Source of the DNA: UJ101 sp965262705
Lineage (GTDB): Bacteria; Bacteroidota; Bacteroidia; Flavobacteriales; UJ101
Direction of reading: 5' to 3'
Assembly (NCBI GenBank): GCA_965262705.1
Contig: OZ253556.1
Location: forward strand, 434,001 to 498,000
Length of the DNA: 64,000 nucleotides
Position numbers and translations under genes: made by a program. Below, piece after piece: positions 53,474 to 63,766 of the stretch (its first letter is position 1; every line of letters starts with the position of its first letter). Below the pieces are notes generated by a model. That model saw only the letters and a program-made list of their open reading frames with translations, did no database searches and was not told the DNA's origin.

Positions 53474-55729
53474 GTGAATAGATATACATATTTTTGGAAA
53501 GCTATTTTAATATTTCTAATGCTTTCCTGTAAAAATAAACAGTCGAAAGAATTAGGGGAAGAATTATCTAAATTGCCTAAAAACTCTATCACTTCATACG
53601 TAGATCCGTTTATCGGAACAGGGGGGCACGGGCATACTTTTCCGGGCGCACAGGTTCCTTTTGGCATGGTACAACCCTCTCCGGATAATGGACGCGGGGG
53701 CTGGGACTGGTGTTCCGGATATAATATTTCTGATTCAATCATTACCGGATTCTCTCAGCTACATCTCAGTGGTACGGGCATTGGTGATTTTGCTGATGAC
53801 GTGCTGATGATGCCAACCAATGAAAAAGTAGATTTAACACTTTTTGGAAAAAGTAGGGACAGTTTGCCATACACCTCAAAATTTTCTCATAAAGAAGAAA
53901 AGGCAACTCCGGGATACTACTCAGTAAAATTACAAAGACCTAAGGTGAAAGCAGAGCTTACTGCCAGTGAGTACGCAGCCTATCACAAGTATAACTTTAC
54001 CTCACCCCAGGACCCTTCATTTATCATTGATTTAGGTTTTCATGTGAATTGGGACAAACCTACCAACACTTCATTAAAATTATTAAATGACAGCACGATT
54101 ATAGGACATCGCTTTAGCACAGGATGGGCAAAAAATCAAAAGACTTTTTTCGTCATACAGTCTTCCCGTCCTATTGATCGTGCAATACTCGAAAGCGAGG
54201 GAATAGTAAGTAAAAAAGATTCGGTAAAAGGAATTAAAACTGGTGGGCAGTTTTTCTTTAAGGATAAAACCGCAACTTCTGTACTGCTTAAAACCGCCTT
54301 ATCTTCTGTTAGCATTAAAAATGCAATGGCTAATTTAAAAACTGGTGATACAAGTAGTAGTTTTAGTCAAATTTCTACTAAAGCACAAGAGAGATGGGAA
54401 AGTAATTTATCGAGAATAAAAGTAGAAACGCCTACCGATTCTTTAAAGACGATATTCTACACTGCGCTTTACCATGCACAATTAGCGCCCGTATTATTCA
54501 GTGATTCCGATGGATCTTTTCGCCTTCAAAATGATGAAATAGTAACCAAAAATCACAAGACCTATTCTACGCTTTCATCATGGGATATTTTTCGTACGCA
54601 GACCGGCTTATTGGATGTACTACATCCTGAATTAATGAACGATGTTATTCAGTCTATGCTGATTTATTACGACCAGAAGGGGAGTTTACCCGTTTGGACA
54701 CTCTATGGAAATGAAACGAATACGATGACCGGCTATCACTCGATTTCCATCATTGGAGAAGCCTTCGTAAAAGGGATTAAAAACTATGATGTAGAAAAGG
54801 CTTATGAAGCAGCCAAAAAAACCATGATGGGAAAAGATAGAGGATTGGAAGAGTATAAAAAATACGGTTATATCCCTTATGATAAAAAAGATGAGTCGGT
54901 AACCATAACTTTAGAATATGCTTATAACGATTGGTGCATTGCTCAAATGGCAAAAGCCTTGCACAAAGAAAAAGATTATCAATATTTTTTAAACCGTTCC
55001 AAAGCCTATCAATATCTGTTTGACCCTTCTACTGGTTTCATGCGTGCAAAGGCATCCGATGGGAAGACATGGAAAACTCCTTTTGACCCCTTCTTTTCAA
55101 GCCATCGGGAGCATGCCGATTATACTGAAGGAAATGCGTGGCAGCATACCTGGTTTGTGCCTCAGTATGTACCGGGGCTTATAAAGCTACAAGGTGGGAA
55201 AAAATCTTTTGTAGAAAAATTGGAAATGCTTTTCACCGCAGATTCAAAAATTACAGGAGAAAATGTTTCTCCCGATATTACGGGCTTAATCGGGCAATAT
55301 GCTCACGGGAATGAGCCGAGCCATCATATTGTTTATTTATTCAATAAAGCGGGGTATCCATGGAAAAGCCAGTACTGGGTACGAAAAATCCTCAATACGC
55401 AATATAGCACCCTTCCTAACGGGCTGAGCGGTAATGAGGATTGCGGTCAAATGTCTGCGTGGTATGTAATGAGTGCCATGGGCATTTATCCCATGAATCC
55501 GGCATCAGGACAATATGAATTGGGAAGTCCACTCTTCAAAAAAACGGTAATACAACTTACAAAAGATAAAACTTTTAGTATTATAGCTTCAAAAACCTCT
55601 GATAGAAATATTTATGTGCAATCGGTTAAACTTAACGGGCAGACACTTAACCGAACTTACATCACGCATAAAGAACTCATGGCAGGCGGAAAGTTGGAAT
55701 TTGAAATGGGAGCGCTTCCTAAAAAATAA
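53474..55729 (+). CDS. GH92 family alpha-mannosidase lipoprotein
   Basis: GH92 enzymes are calcium-dependent exo-alpha-mannosidases acting on glycans such as host N-glycans. The 751-residue protein starts at GTG 53474, giving a lipoprotein signal (MNRYTYFWKAILIFLMLS then Cys19). The N-terminal domain begins YVDPFIGTGGHGHTFPGAQV; the catalytic (alpha/alpha)6 domain includes SSWDIFRTQTGLL, YTEGNAWQHTWFVPQ and SGNEDCGQMSAWYVMSAMGIYP. Surface anchoring suggests glycan foraging. No sugar operon neighbours are present. Confidence 0.93.
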   Translation: MNRYTYFWKAILIFLMLSCKNKQSKELGEELSKLPKNSITSYVDPFIGTGGHGHTFPGAQVPFGMVQPSPDNGRGGWDWCSGYNISDSIITGFSQLHLSGTGIGDFADDVLMMPTNEKVDLTLFGKSRDSLPYTSKFSHKEEKATPGYYSVKLQRPKVKAELTASEYAAYHKYNFTSPQDPSFIIDLGFHVNWDKPTNTSLKLLNDSTIIGHRFSTGWAKNQKTFFVIQSSRPIDRAILESEGIVSKKDSVKGIKTGGQFFFKDKTATSVLLKTALSSVSIKNAMANLKTGDTSSSFSQISTKAQERWESNLSRIKVETPTDSLKTIFYTALYHAQLAPVLFSDSDGSFRLQNDEIVTKNHKTYSTLSSWDIFRTQTGLLDVLHPELMNDVIQSMLIYYDQKGSLPVWTLYGNETNTMTGYHSISIIGEAFVKGIKNYDVEKAYEAAKKTMMGKDRGLEEYKKYGYIPYDKKDESVTITLEYAYNDWCIAQMAKALHKEKDYQYFLNRSKAYQYLFDPSTGFMRAKASDGKTWKTPFDPFFSSHREHADYTEGNAWQHTWFVPQYVPGLIKLQGGKKSFVEKLEMLFTADSKITGENVSPDITGLIGQYAHGNEPSHHIVYLFNKAGYPWKSQYWVRKILNTQYSTLPNGLSGNEDCGQMSAWYVMSAMGIYPMNPASGQYELGSPLFKKTVIQLTKDKTFSIIASKTSDRNIYVQSVKLNGQTLNRTYITHKELMAGGKLEFEMGALPKK

Positions 55730-55740
55730 ATTCTTAAGTT

Positions 55741-55822
55741 GAGACCTTTTAGCTAAGAATGACTTTAACTCTGCTGACTTTCAATTCAGTTCAGTTGATA
55801 AGATACTTTTTGCAACAGTCTC
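55741..55822 (+). repeat. GAGACC-family element without core
   Basis: GAGACCTTTTAGCTAAGAATG is the alternative left end, and TTTTTGCAACAGTCTC closes it. CTTTCAATTCAGTTCAGTTG lies between. It follows the GH92 stop codon by 11 bases. Confidence 0.7.
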
Positions 55823-55827
55823 ATTCT

Positions 55828-58203
55828 CTAATTCGTTCTATTTCTTAGATCAGTGTTACTGCTTTTCATTCTTTGTTTTTTTACTCTAGCACCGGTATTA
55901 ATAGCATATATAATAGAAAACGCATAACAAGTGCTGAAATTATTTCTAAACTGATAGGTTTGCAATAATTCTTGATTGTTTTTAAAGGTGTATCGCAGGT
56001 TATCAATTAGATCTGTAACGCTCAAATACATAGAAAAATGTTTATTGAATTTCCTTGATAAATTCAGGTAAACGGCATAATTTTCTCCCGTTTCAAACTG
56101 TCCCCTCGGGTCCGTTATATTCAAGTGCAAGCTCCGATTGAATTGCTAATGGCAACTTGTAAGAAAGCGATATTCTTCCCTGAAAGGTAAGCTTTGATGC
56201 ATCAATAGGATCTATATGATCTTCAAAATCGGATTGATATACTTTGTAGTAGGCTGAGCCTTTTGCAAGAATACGCAGCCTGTCTTTTAATATGGAAGTA
56301 TTCCCTGAAAAGGATCCCCCAAAAATATGGGCATTATCTATATTTCTCCATTGATATTGAAGATGGGAGGACTCTAATTTTTTTAAAATCTCACGATTTT
56401 CGCCTTTCGTTAAGTTGTAGTACAACATTACATTAGCCTTCGGACTATTATAATTTAATTCTAACGCATCTGTATAAGCCGGTTTTAATGCCGGATTACC
56501 CACCTGAGAAGTAAAATCAGTCAGGTTAAAAGTAGTCGGGTTAAAACTGCTATACGAGAGCCTGTCAATTCTTCTGGAATAAGAGAAGTTTAAACTTTGT
56601 TTATTTTCAAAACTTCTTGTAATAAAAACACTTGAGAAAAAGTCTAAATAATTTCTCGGCAATTCATAATCCTTTGATGGAATCTTACCCATTCCGTCAG
56701 TATATTCAACCCTTGCCCCTAATTGAACGGAAAAATTAGACATTAAAAGGTTATCAATAAAATACTGAACATAACCGGATAGAATTTCTTCTTTATAATT
56801 AAAATCATTCGTTAAGTTTTTATCGGGCACATAAACGCTTCCGAGTAGATTTTGAAATATCGTTTTGCTTTTGCTGTCCACAAAACTATATTTTGCACCT
56901 AATTCTAACTTATCTTTTTGAAAAGGTTTTGTATAATTGGTTTGCACTGAAAAAATTTTGTTATCCGCCGGAGAATTTGACATCCTTTGATTGGAATTTG
57001 TAGGTAGATAATGATCATCAAAAAACAAATTCTTGTAATTATTATTCGATTCTGCATCCGAATCATAATAATCCACCCATGTTTTTATATTTTGACCCAG
57101 CGTATCCAGTCTAAAAGTATGATTTAGATTCACATTAAAATAATGAGTTTCCCTTTTTAGTAAGTACTCTCTCCTTTAGAAAAAGTTCTATTACTCCCTT
57201 CTTTGATGACTAAATCATTGTTTTGTTAGGCGTGACTTTTATAGTCTAAGTATTTAAAACCAACGTCTAATTCATGGCTCTTATTTATATTGTAGCGTAT
57301 CTCGTTAGAAAAATAAGAATAATTACTCCTAAGCGTGTCTTTTTTATCATAATCATAGATAATATGCGGAGAGGGTAAAATTTCAGTTCGGTTCTCCTTT
57401 CTTAGCCCTTTGTTTTTGTTATAGCTAAAAAACGTTTGGATGAGCAACTTGTCGTTCAATTTAGCATTGAGGTCAAGAAAGGAATGATGCGAAATAAATT
57501 TTGATAAATCTACCTTATTATTCCAACTTACCTCAAGCCCTTTTTTTGGTTTTTTTGTAATAATATTAATAATTCCTCCACCGCCGGAAGCTTCATATTT
57601 TGAAGAAGGATTAGAAATAATTTCAATATGAACAATTCTCTCACTAGGTAAAGTGGATAAATAGGTATGAAGGTCTGTAGCCCGAATAGCCTTTCCATTT
57701 TCAAATATCCTGGTAGGGTTACCTTTCATAGAAATACTGCCGCTGTTTGAATCTACTGAAAGATAAGGTGCATACTTGAGCACTTCAAAAGCGGTATGCC
57801 CTTTAAAAAGATGATTTCCACTTACATTCATGATAAGTTTATCCCCTTTTCTGCTTATGAGGCGCCCTTGGGTAACCGTTACGCTTCCTATTCGATTAGC
57901 CAGGGGGACTTTTAATCTTCCGAGATATTTATTTTTAGAAACCATTATTTTCTTTGTTAAAATGTTTTCTCCCCAATAATCTACTGAGAGTATATAACTC
58001 CCCATTTGAACAGATAACGAAAACCTGCCGGTTTTATCTGTTAAGGTCTTTTTTACCCTTGTCGTATCGCTGACATGGGTTAGGCTCACCTCAGCATATT
58101 CTACCGATCGTTCTTCTTCATCGGTGATTCTGCCGCTTAAGATAACTTGCGCAAACACCTGATTATAAGATAAAATAAGAAATAATATAATTAAGTTTCT
58201 CAT
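55828..58203 (-). pseudogene. Second outer membrane receptor, decayed
   Basis: Paralogue of the receptor at 21232. It starts at 58203 with a signal peptide (MRNLIILFLILSYNQVFAQ), a carboxypeptidase-regulatory domain and a plug (NIITKKPKKGLEVSWNN). It stops at an in-frame TAA near 57226, continues readable, shifts frame near 57150 (KRETHYFNVNLNHTFRLDTL resumes), and shifts again near 56100 before the last strands. At least one stop and two frameshifts make it nonfunctional. Segments keep good similarity to a real barrel, so decay is recent. Confidence 0.88.
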
Positions 58204-58537
58204 TTTTTATGTAAAAGAGACCTTTGCAAAAGAGTCATTATTTTACGTTAAAATTTATATTTAAATCTAAAACTGTTTTTTTATATCACGAAACAAACTT
58301 AAAAATTCTTTATGGCTTAAAAAAATAAGAATAATCTAAATAAAAGTATAATTATTTATACACATTTATTAACTATATTTAAAAAAAATAAATTAGTTTT
58401 AAATTAATTTAATTTTGTGTAAAATTAATGTTTAAAAAACTTGATTTTATTGAAAACTTTTTTATAATTATTAATGACTTCTTGTGAAAGCAATAAAAAA
58501 TTGATCAAAATAGGTAATCGAATGAGTATATTTATAT

Positions 58538-58650
58538 TTCTTTACAAAAAGCACTTTAGCAAAAAAATGCAACGCCCGAGAACTTCAAGTCAGTATTAGC
58601 TAAATGCTTTAGTTTTCATGCTTTTTTTGTATTTTGTAAAGGGTTTTCTC
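58538..58650 (+). repeat. Degenerate inverted GAGACC element at the 3' end of rnc
   Basis: TTTACAAAAAGCACTTTAGC and AAAAAAATGCAACGCCCGAG form the family right part inverted; TTCATGCTTTTTTTGTATTTTG is the mutated left end. The left end encodes the last residues and stop codon of rnc. 58204-58537 is otherwise AT-rich with only a short GAGACCTTTGCAAAAG fragment at 58216. Confidence 0.7.
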
Positions 58651-59365
58651 TATAATGTGAGTTTTTCATAATTATATAATAGGCGCGTTTTGCTGAAATT
58701 TCTTCGGCATCTTTTTTTGAACTTGCTCTGCCTTTTGATATAATCTTTTTATTTATTTTTAAAGATGAAGTAAAGATTCTGTCTTCTTGTGCATTTTTTT
58801 CTTCTTTAGTAATGAAATGAAAAGAATTTTTATTCTTTTGTGCCCATTGAATTACCCAGTTTTTATGACTTGATATATGGTTTTCAAGTTCGGCAATATT
58901 AATAAAGGAATCAATAATTTTTTTATTAATAAATTTTTGACAGGCTGCATATCCCTGGTCTATATAAATAGCTCCAATTAACGATTCGAGTACATCCCCC
59001 AGTATATTTTTGGAATTTTTGTTTTTCGATCGAATTAATTTTTGTAATTGTAATTGTTTTCCCAATCGATTCAGATTCTTACGGCTAACTATCTTTGAAC
59101 GCATTTGTGTTAAATAGCCTTCCTGCTTCTCAGGAGATTCTTTGTACAGCCAATCAGCAATGATAAGCCCCAAGACCGCATCACCTAAAAATTCCAGTCG
59201 CTCATAATTTCGATTTTTTTTGTCAATTATCGATCGATGAATAAACGCTTCTCTATAAATAGAAGCTCTGCCTGGGGATATATCTGTTAGCGTTTTAATT
59301 CTATAACAAAAATCTTTGTCTGACAATGATTGGCGGAAGAATATCGTTTTAAAAAAACGAACCAT
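58616..59365 (-). CDS. rnc: Ribonuclease III
   Basis: RNase III cuts double-stranded RNA in rRNA processing. The 249 residues have the nuclease domain with the signature YERLEFLGDAVLGL (Glu58, Asp62) and DVLESLIGAIYID, then a dsRNA-binding domain (about 168-235) with GRASSKKDAEEISAKRA. The final residues PLQNTKKA and the stop are encoded by a decayed mobile repeat. It follows fabF by 6 bases in the acpP-fabF-rnc operon. Confidence 0.96.
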   Translation of the reverse strand: MVRFFKTIFFRQSLSDKDFCYRIKTLTDISPGRASIYREAFIHRSIIDKKNRNYERLEFLGDAVLGLIIADWLYKESPEKQEGYLTQMRSKIVSRKNLNRLGKQLQLQKLIRSKNKNSKNILGDVLESLIGAIYIDQGYAACQKFINKKIIDSFINIAELENHISSHKNWVIQWAQKNKNSFHFITKEEKNAQEDRIFTSSLKINKKIISKGRASSKKDAEEISAKRAYYIIMKNSHYRENPLQNTKKA

Positions 59366-59371
59366 GCTTCT

Positions 59372-60619
59372 TTAATATTTTTTAAAAATAAGACAGGCAT
59401 TGTGTCCCCCGAACCCGAAAGTGTTACTTAAGGCAACTTTTACCTCTCTTTTCTGTGACTGGTTAAAGGTGAAATTAAGTTTAGGATCTATTTTCTCGTC
59501 AAGAGAATGAAAATTAATAGTAGGGGGCACCTCATTGTTTAAGACAGTTAAAACCGATGCTAATCCTTCAATAGCTCCTGCAGCACCAAGAAGGTGTCCG
59601 GTCATAGATTTGGTAGAATTAATATTAATATGGTAAGCATGTTCGCCAAATACTTTTAGTATAGCCATTGATTCTGCTATGTCTCCCAGTGGAGTTGATG
59701 TTCCATGCATGTTAATAGTATCTACCTCATCAATAGAAGTACTGCTATCTTTTAAACAGTTTTGCATAACAGCAATAGCCCCAATGCCCTCGGGATGGGG
59801 AGCTGTAATATGATAAGCATCAGCAGACATTCCTGCTCCTACAAGTTCTACGTATATTTTAGCTCCTCTCGCAAGCGCATGCTCCTCTGATTCGATAACA
59901 AAACAAGCACTACCTTCTCCCATAACAAAGCCATCCCGGTCCTTGTCAAAGGGACGAGAAGCTGATTTTGGATCGTCATTTCGTGTTGAAAGTGCTTTTA
60001 AAGCGTTAAATCCTCCAATTCCTGCAGGCGTAATAGAAGCCTCAGACCCACCCACAACCATTGCATCGGCTTGTCCAAGTCTAATGTAATTTAAAGCATC
60101 TATTAGCGCATTTGCGGCAGAGGCACAAGCAGAAACCGTTGTAAAATTAGGACCTTTAAACCCATACTTAATTGAAATATGCCCGGGGGTAATATCCGCA
60201 ATCATTTTAGGAATGAAGAATGGACTAAACCTTGGAATACCATTCCCTGTAATATGTTTGGATACTTCTTCCTCAAAAGTCTTTATTCCACCAATACCGG
60301 AACCCCATAGTACACCTACCCGATTTTTATTGATTTTTTCAGTGCTTATTCCGCTGTCTTTTATCGCCTCATACGCAGCAATCAAACCAAATTGCGAGCA
60401 TTTATCTAACTGACGGGCAAATTTTCGCTCAAAATAATCAGCCGCATTGTAATCTTTTACTTCACAGGCAAACTGCGTTTTAAATTTTGTAGCATCAAAA
60501 CTTGTAATAGGGGCGGCCCCACTTACACCATTAGATAATCCATACCAAAATTCTTGAACATTTTTTCCTATAGGTGTAAGTGCTCCTAACCCTGTTACGA
60601 CAACTTTTTTGAAATTCAT
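59372..60619 (-). CDS. fabF: 3-oxoacyl-ACP synthase II
   Basis: FabF extends acyl-ACP with malonyl-ACP in fatty acid synthesis. The 415 residues show VVVTGLGALTPIGKN, nucleophile Cys165 in TTVSACASAANAL, His near 305 in NMHGTSTPLGD and His near 341 in TKSMTGHLLGAAGA. It lies 33 bases after acpP and 6 before rnc, the common Bacteroidota arrangement. Confidence 0.97.
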   Translation of the reverse strand: MNFKKVVVTGLGALTPIGKNVQEFWYGLSNGVSGAAPITSFDATKFKTQFACEVKDYNAADYFERKFARQLDKCSQFGLIAAYEAIKDSGISTEKINKNRVGVLWGSGIGGIKTFEEEVSKHITGNGIPRFSPFFIPKMIADITPGHISIKYGFKGPNFTTVSACASAANALIDALNYIRLGQADAMVVGGSEASITPAGIGGFNALKALSTRNDDPKSASRPFDKDRDGFVMGEGSACFVIESEEHALARGAKIYVELVGAGMSADAYHITAPHPEGIGAIAVMQNCLKDSSTSIDEVDTINMHGTSTPLGDIAESMAILKVFGEHAYHININSTKSMTGHLLGAAGAIEGLASVLTVLNNEVPPTINFHSLDEKIDPKLNFTFNQSQKREVKVALSNTFGFGGHNACLIFKKY

Positions 60620-60652
60620 ACTATATATGAGATTCTAGTAGCCTTGAAGAAA

Positions 60653-60889
60653 TTATTCACTAATTCCATCAATATAAGAAATCGCCTGACCTACGGTGGA
60701 AATATTTTCAGCCTGGTCATCCGGAATTTGTAAGTCAAATTCTTTTTCAAATTCCATAATTAGCTCAACTGTATCTAATGAATCCGCTCCCAGATCGTTA
60801 GTGAAACTGGCTTCATTAGTTACTTCACTTTCGTCAACTCCTAACTTGTCAACAATGATCGCCTTTACTCTTGATGCAATATCAGACAT
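60653..60889 (-). CDS. acpP: Acyl carrier protein
   Basis: The 78-residue acidic protein carries the phosphopantetheine site Ser37 in GADSLDTVELIM. It shuttles growing fatty acyl chains between enzymes such as FabF, encoded next. A TATTTTTG promoter element lies 33 bases upstream. Confidence 0.97.
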   Translation of the reverse strand: MSDIASRVKAIIVDKLGVDESEVTNEASFTNDLGADSLDTVELIMEFEKEFDLQIPDDQAENISTVGQAISYIDGISE

Positions 60890-60922
60890 AGTATTTTATA
60901 ATTTTTAAATGATTTAGTAGTG

Positions 60923-60930
60923 CAAAAATA
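60923..60930 (-). promoter_or_regulatory. -7 element of the acpP-fabF-rnc operon
   Basis: The minus strand reads TATTTTTG, a TAnnTTTG match, 34 bases before the acpP ATG. Confidence 0.6.
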
Positions 60931-61094
60931 CTAAACTTTATTTAAAAAAAAATAATTTATTTTTGATGAATGAAAATTTTGATAAAAAAAGGGGATTGTT
61001 TTTATGTAAAGTGTGTTCCCTATAATTTTCATCAAAAGCACCAATCAATAACCTATTTTTATTATCCATTAATGGCTTTAATTACAGAAATATT

Positions 61095-61281
61095 GAGACC
61101 GTTGCAGAATATATAAAAAAGCATGCAAAAGAAAGCATCTAACTTCAAACTGCTTCCTTCTCAAAAAATTAAAATCCTCACAACCAAAAGGTTGCTCCGG
61201 CGTTTAATTTTTATCCGGCGTTGCATTTCGGCAAACTCAATACAAGCATTTTTTTGCTAAAGTGCTTTTTGCAACAGTATC
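61095..61281 (+). repeat. GAGACC mobile repeat, full copy
   Basis: 187 bp from GAGACCGTTGCAGAATATAT to TTTTTGCAACAGTATC with the full core and an added TCAATACAAGCA piece. Flanks ATATT and ATTTT agree at 4 of 5 bases. It lies upstream of purB. Confidence 0.88.
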
Positions 61282-61308
61282 ATTTTATATTAATTAAATA
61301 AAGAGGCT

Positions 61309-61316
61309 TATTTTTG
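61309..61316 (+). promoter_or_regulatory. -7 element of the purB promoter
   Basis: TATTTTTG matches TAnnTTTG, 30 bases before the purB ATG and 28 bases after the mobile repeat. Confidence 0.55.
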
Positions 61317-61345
61317 AGGTCATTATACTAAACTTATAGAATACT

Positions 61346-62773
61346 ATGGATACTTATTTAAACCCTTTGGTCGCGCGTTATGGTAGTAGGGAAATGTTAT
61401 ATATATTTTCTCCTAAAATGAAGTTTTCTACTTGGAGAAAATTATGGATAGCGCTCGCAGAAACTCAGCAAGAACTCGGAATTTCTATTTCAGATGAGCA
61501 AATATCTGAGATGAAAAGCAAAGCAGAAGATATTGATCTTGAACGTGCAGACGAGTACGAAAAAGAATTTCGTCATGATGTAATGGCACATGTTCATACT
61601 TTTGGAGAGGCCGCTCCTAAAGCCAAGCCGATCATACATCTTGGTGCGACTTCAGCTTTTGTAGGAGATAACACGGATATTATTCAACATAAAGAAGCGT
61701 TGAAATTGATAAGGAAAAAGCTGATTAACGTGATGAAAATTTTAGGTGATTTTGCTGATAAATATAAAGAATTACCTACATTGGGGTTTACTCATTATCA
61801 ACCCGCACAGCTGACAACAGTTGGAAAGCGCGCTACACTTTGGCTGCATAGCTTGTTAATGGATTGGGAAGAACTGGAATTCGTTTTTGACTCTTTAAAA
61901 ATACGAGGTGTAAAAGGTACCACAGGAACGGGGGCCAGTTATAGTGACCTTTTTGAAGGTGATTATCAAAAATTTGTTGCATTGGACAAAAAAATTGCTG
62001 AAAAGACGGGTTTTAATGAAAGTCAGGCTGTTACAGGTCAAACCTACGACCGAAAAGTAGATAGTCGTGTGCTTAACTTATTATCCGGCATTGCCCAGTC
62101 TGCACATAAATTTACGAATGATTTACGCTTATTATCAAACTTAAAAGAGATAGAAGAGCCTTTTGCAAAAAAGCAAATTGGCTCAAGTGCAATGGCATAC
62201 AAACGTAACCCTATGCGGTCAGAGAGAATTTCTTCTCTGGCAAAGTTTGTTATATCTCTTGCAAGTAATCCTGCACAAGTGGCTTCTAATCAATGGTTTG
62301 AAAGAACACTCGACGACTCTGCAAATAAACGGCTTTCCATTCCGCAAGCATTTTTAGCAACTGATGCTTTACTGTCTATTTGGCATAATGTAGCAGATGG
62401 ATTGATAGTTTACGCTAAAGTAATAGAAAAACATGTGAAAGAAGAATTACCTTTTATGATGACTGAAATGCTAATCATGGAAGGTGTAAAAGCTGGAGGT
62501 GATCGTCAGGTTTTGCACGAAAGTATTCGCATACATAGTATTGAAGCAGGAAAGCGGGTAAAACAAGAAGGAAAAAAAAATGATTTATTAGAAAGAATTG
62601 CAAAAGATAAAAACTATCCTTTTACACTTGATAAGTTAAAAGAAATAGCCAAACCGAAAAAATATATTGGGTTTGCCATAGAGCAAACGACTGATTTTCT
62701 AAATACACATCTCAATCCGATTTTATCGGCTAACGCAGAACTGATAGGCATGAATTACGAATTGAAAGTGTAA
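61346..62773 (+). CDS. purB: Adenylosuccinate lyase
   Basis: PurB acts twice in purine synthesis, releasing fumarate from SAICAR and adenylosuccinate. The 475 residues include HDVMAHVHTFGE, HLGATSAFVGDNTD, TLGFTHYQPAQLTTVGKRA and the signature GSSAMAYKRNPMRSERI with the catalytic Ser. The N-terminus (LVARYGSREMLYIFSPKMKF) is of the longer eukaryote/Firmicutes-like type, not the ISPIDGRY type that I expect in most Bacteroidota. Gene acquisition is possible. Confidence 0.95.
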   Translation: MDTYLNPLVARYGSREMLYIFSPKMKFSTWRKLWIALAETQQELGISISDEQISEMKSKAEDIDLERADEYEKEFRHDVMAHVHTFGEAAPKAKPIIHLGATSAFVGDNTDIIQHKEALKLIRKKLINVMKILGDFADKYKELPTLGFTHYQPAQLTTVGKRATLWLHSLLMDWEELEFVFDSLKIRGVKGTTGTGASYSDLFEGDYQKFVALDKKIAEKTGFNESQAVTGQTYDRKVDSRVLNLLSGIAQSAHKFTNDLRLLSNLKEIEEPFAKKQIGSSAMAYKRNPMRSERISSLAKFVISLASNPAQVASNQWFERTLDDSANKRLSIPQAFLATDALLSIWHNVADGLIVYAKVIEKHVKEELPFMMTEMLIMEGVKAGGDRQVLHESIRIHSIEAGKRVKQEGKKNDLLERIAKDKNYPFTLDKLKEIAKPKKYIGFAIEQTTDFLNTHLNPILSANAELIGMNYELKV

Positions 62774-62879
62774 AGAGAAACAAAGTTTTTATGCTTTTTT
62801 ATTTATTCTGGAGCAGTCCTTAAATTATTCTTATACTTTATAGTATTCTGTAAGGGTTCAAATATTTTATAGAAACAAG

Positions 62880-62950
62880 AGGTACCGGGCGGATTTGAAC
62901 CGCCGTACGCGGTGTTGCAGACCGCTGCCTAACCGCTCGGCCACGGTACC
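62880..62950 (-). tRNA. tRNA-Cys (GCA)
   Basis: The minus strand gives acceptor GGTACCG/CGGTACC, anticodon arm GCGGTCTGCAACACCGC with anticodon GCA, and T arm GGCGGTTCAAATCCGCC. Discriminator base is T and CCA is not encoded. A mobile repeat lies 36 bases from its 5' end. Confidence 0.93.
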
Positions 62951-62985
62951 TTATAAAATAGGATGCAAATATATAATAATATTTT

Positions 62986-63197
62986 GAGACCGTTGTAAAA
63001 AGCACTTTAGCAAAAAAATGCTTATATTGAGTTTGCCGAAATGCAACGCCCGAGAACTGAACTTCAAGTCAGCGAAGCTAAAAATTAAATACCGGATCAA
63101 CCTTTTAGTTGTGAGGATTTTAATTTTTTAAAAAGGAAGCAGTTTGAAGCGAGATGCTTTCTTTTTCATACTTTTTTATGTGTTCTGCAACGGTCTC
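62986..63197 (+). repeat. GAGACC mobile repeat, full inverted copy with 5-bp target duplication
   Basis: 212 bp from GAGACCGTTGTAAAAAGC to TTCTGCAACGGTCTC with inverted core and an inserted ACTTCAAGTCAGCGAAGC piece. ATTTT flanks both ends (62981-62985 and 63198-63202). Confidence 0.92.
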
Positions 63198-63211
63198 ATT
63201 TTTCATTATTT

Positions 63212-63568
63212 CTAATAAACCTGCTCCACAATAACGGTAAACTTTTCCATTTCTCCTTCTACCGGAGGGTTTATTTTTGAAACAGAAAGTTCAGCATGTT
63301 TTATTTCAGGGAAAGTTGTACCTATTTTATCCAGTATACGACGTGAAACATGTTCAAGTGTCTTAGAAATGATTTTCATCTGTTCTCGGATAATACGATT
63401 TAAGGTAACATAATTAACCGTATCTTCAATATCATCTGTATTAGAAACCTTTGAAAAATCGGTATCTAATTTTAAGTTGATCTCATAAAATGACCCTATC
63501 TTTTCTTCAGCCCCCACACATCCGTGGTAGGCAAATACCTTAATGTTTTGCAAAAAAATTTTTCCCAT
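63212..63568 (-). CDS. folB: Dihydroneopterin aldolase
   Basis: FolB cleaves dihydroneopterin in folate synthesis. The 118 residues begin MGKIFLQNIKVFAYHGCVGA, with the family motif YHGCxxxE and a Glu in FYEINLKLDTDFSK, and contain DTVNYVTLNRIIREQ and a C-terminal VSKINPPVEGEMEKFTVIVE. Length is normal. A TAnnTTTG match (TATTTTTG) ends only 4 bases before the ATG, so the real promoter is unclear. Confidence 0.94.
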   Translation of the reverse strand: MGKIFLQNIKVFAYHGCVGAEEKIGSFYEINLKLDTDFSKVSNTDDIEDTVNYVTLNRIIREQMKIISKTLEHVSRRILDKIGTTFPEIKHAELSVSKINPPVEGEMEKFTVIVEQVY

Positions 63569-63628
63569 ACCGCAAAAATATATTTTTACGAAATAAAGAA
63601 CAATTTTTATGCTACTAAAATCTTATAA

Positions 63629-63756
63629 GGGATTGTTGAAGAACACATAAAAAAATCCGTGCATACGAAACATTTGGCTTCAAACTACTTCCTTACTTCG
63701 ACGGTTGGTTACTGGGTACTTCGACAAGCTCAATACAAGCTTTTTGCAACGGTTTC
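63629..63756 (+). repeat. Degraded GAGACC mobile repeat
   Basis: The left end GGGATTGTTGAAGAACACAT and right end TTTTTGCAACGGTTTC are mutated. A shortened core (GGCTTCAAACTACTTCCTTAC) and TTCGAC palindromes lie between. It fills the gap between folB and the penicillin-binding protein gene. Confidence 0.75.
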
Positions 63757-63766
63757 GTTACTATCA

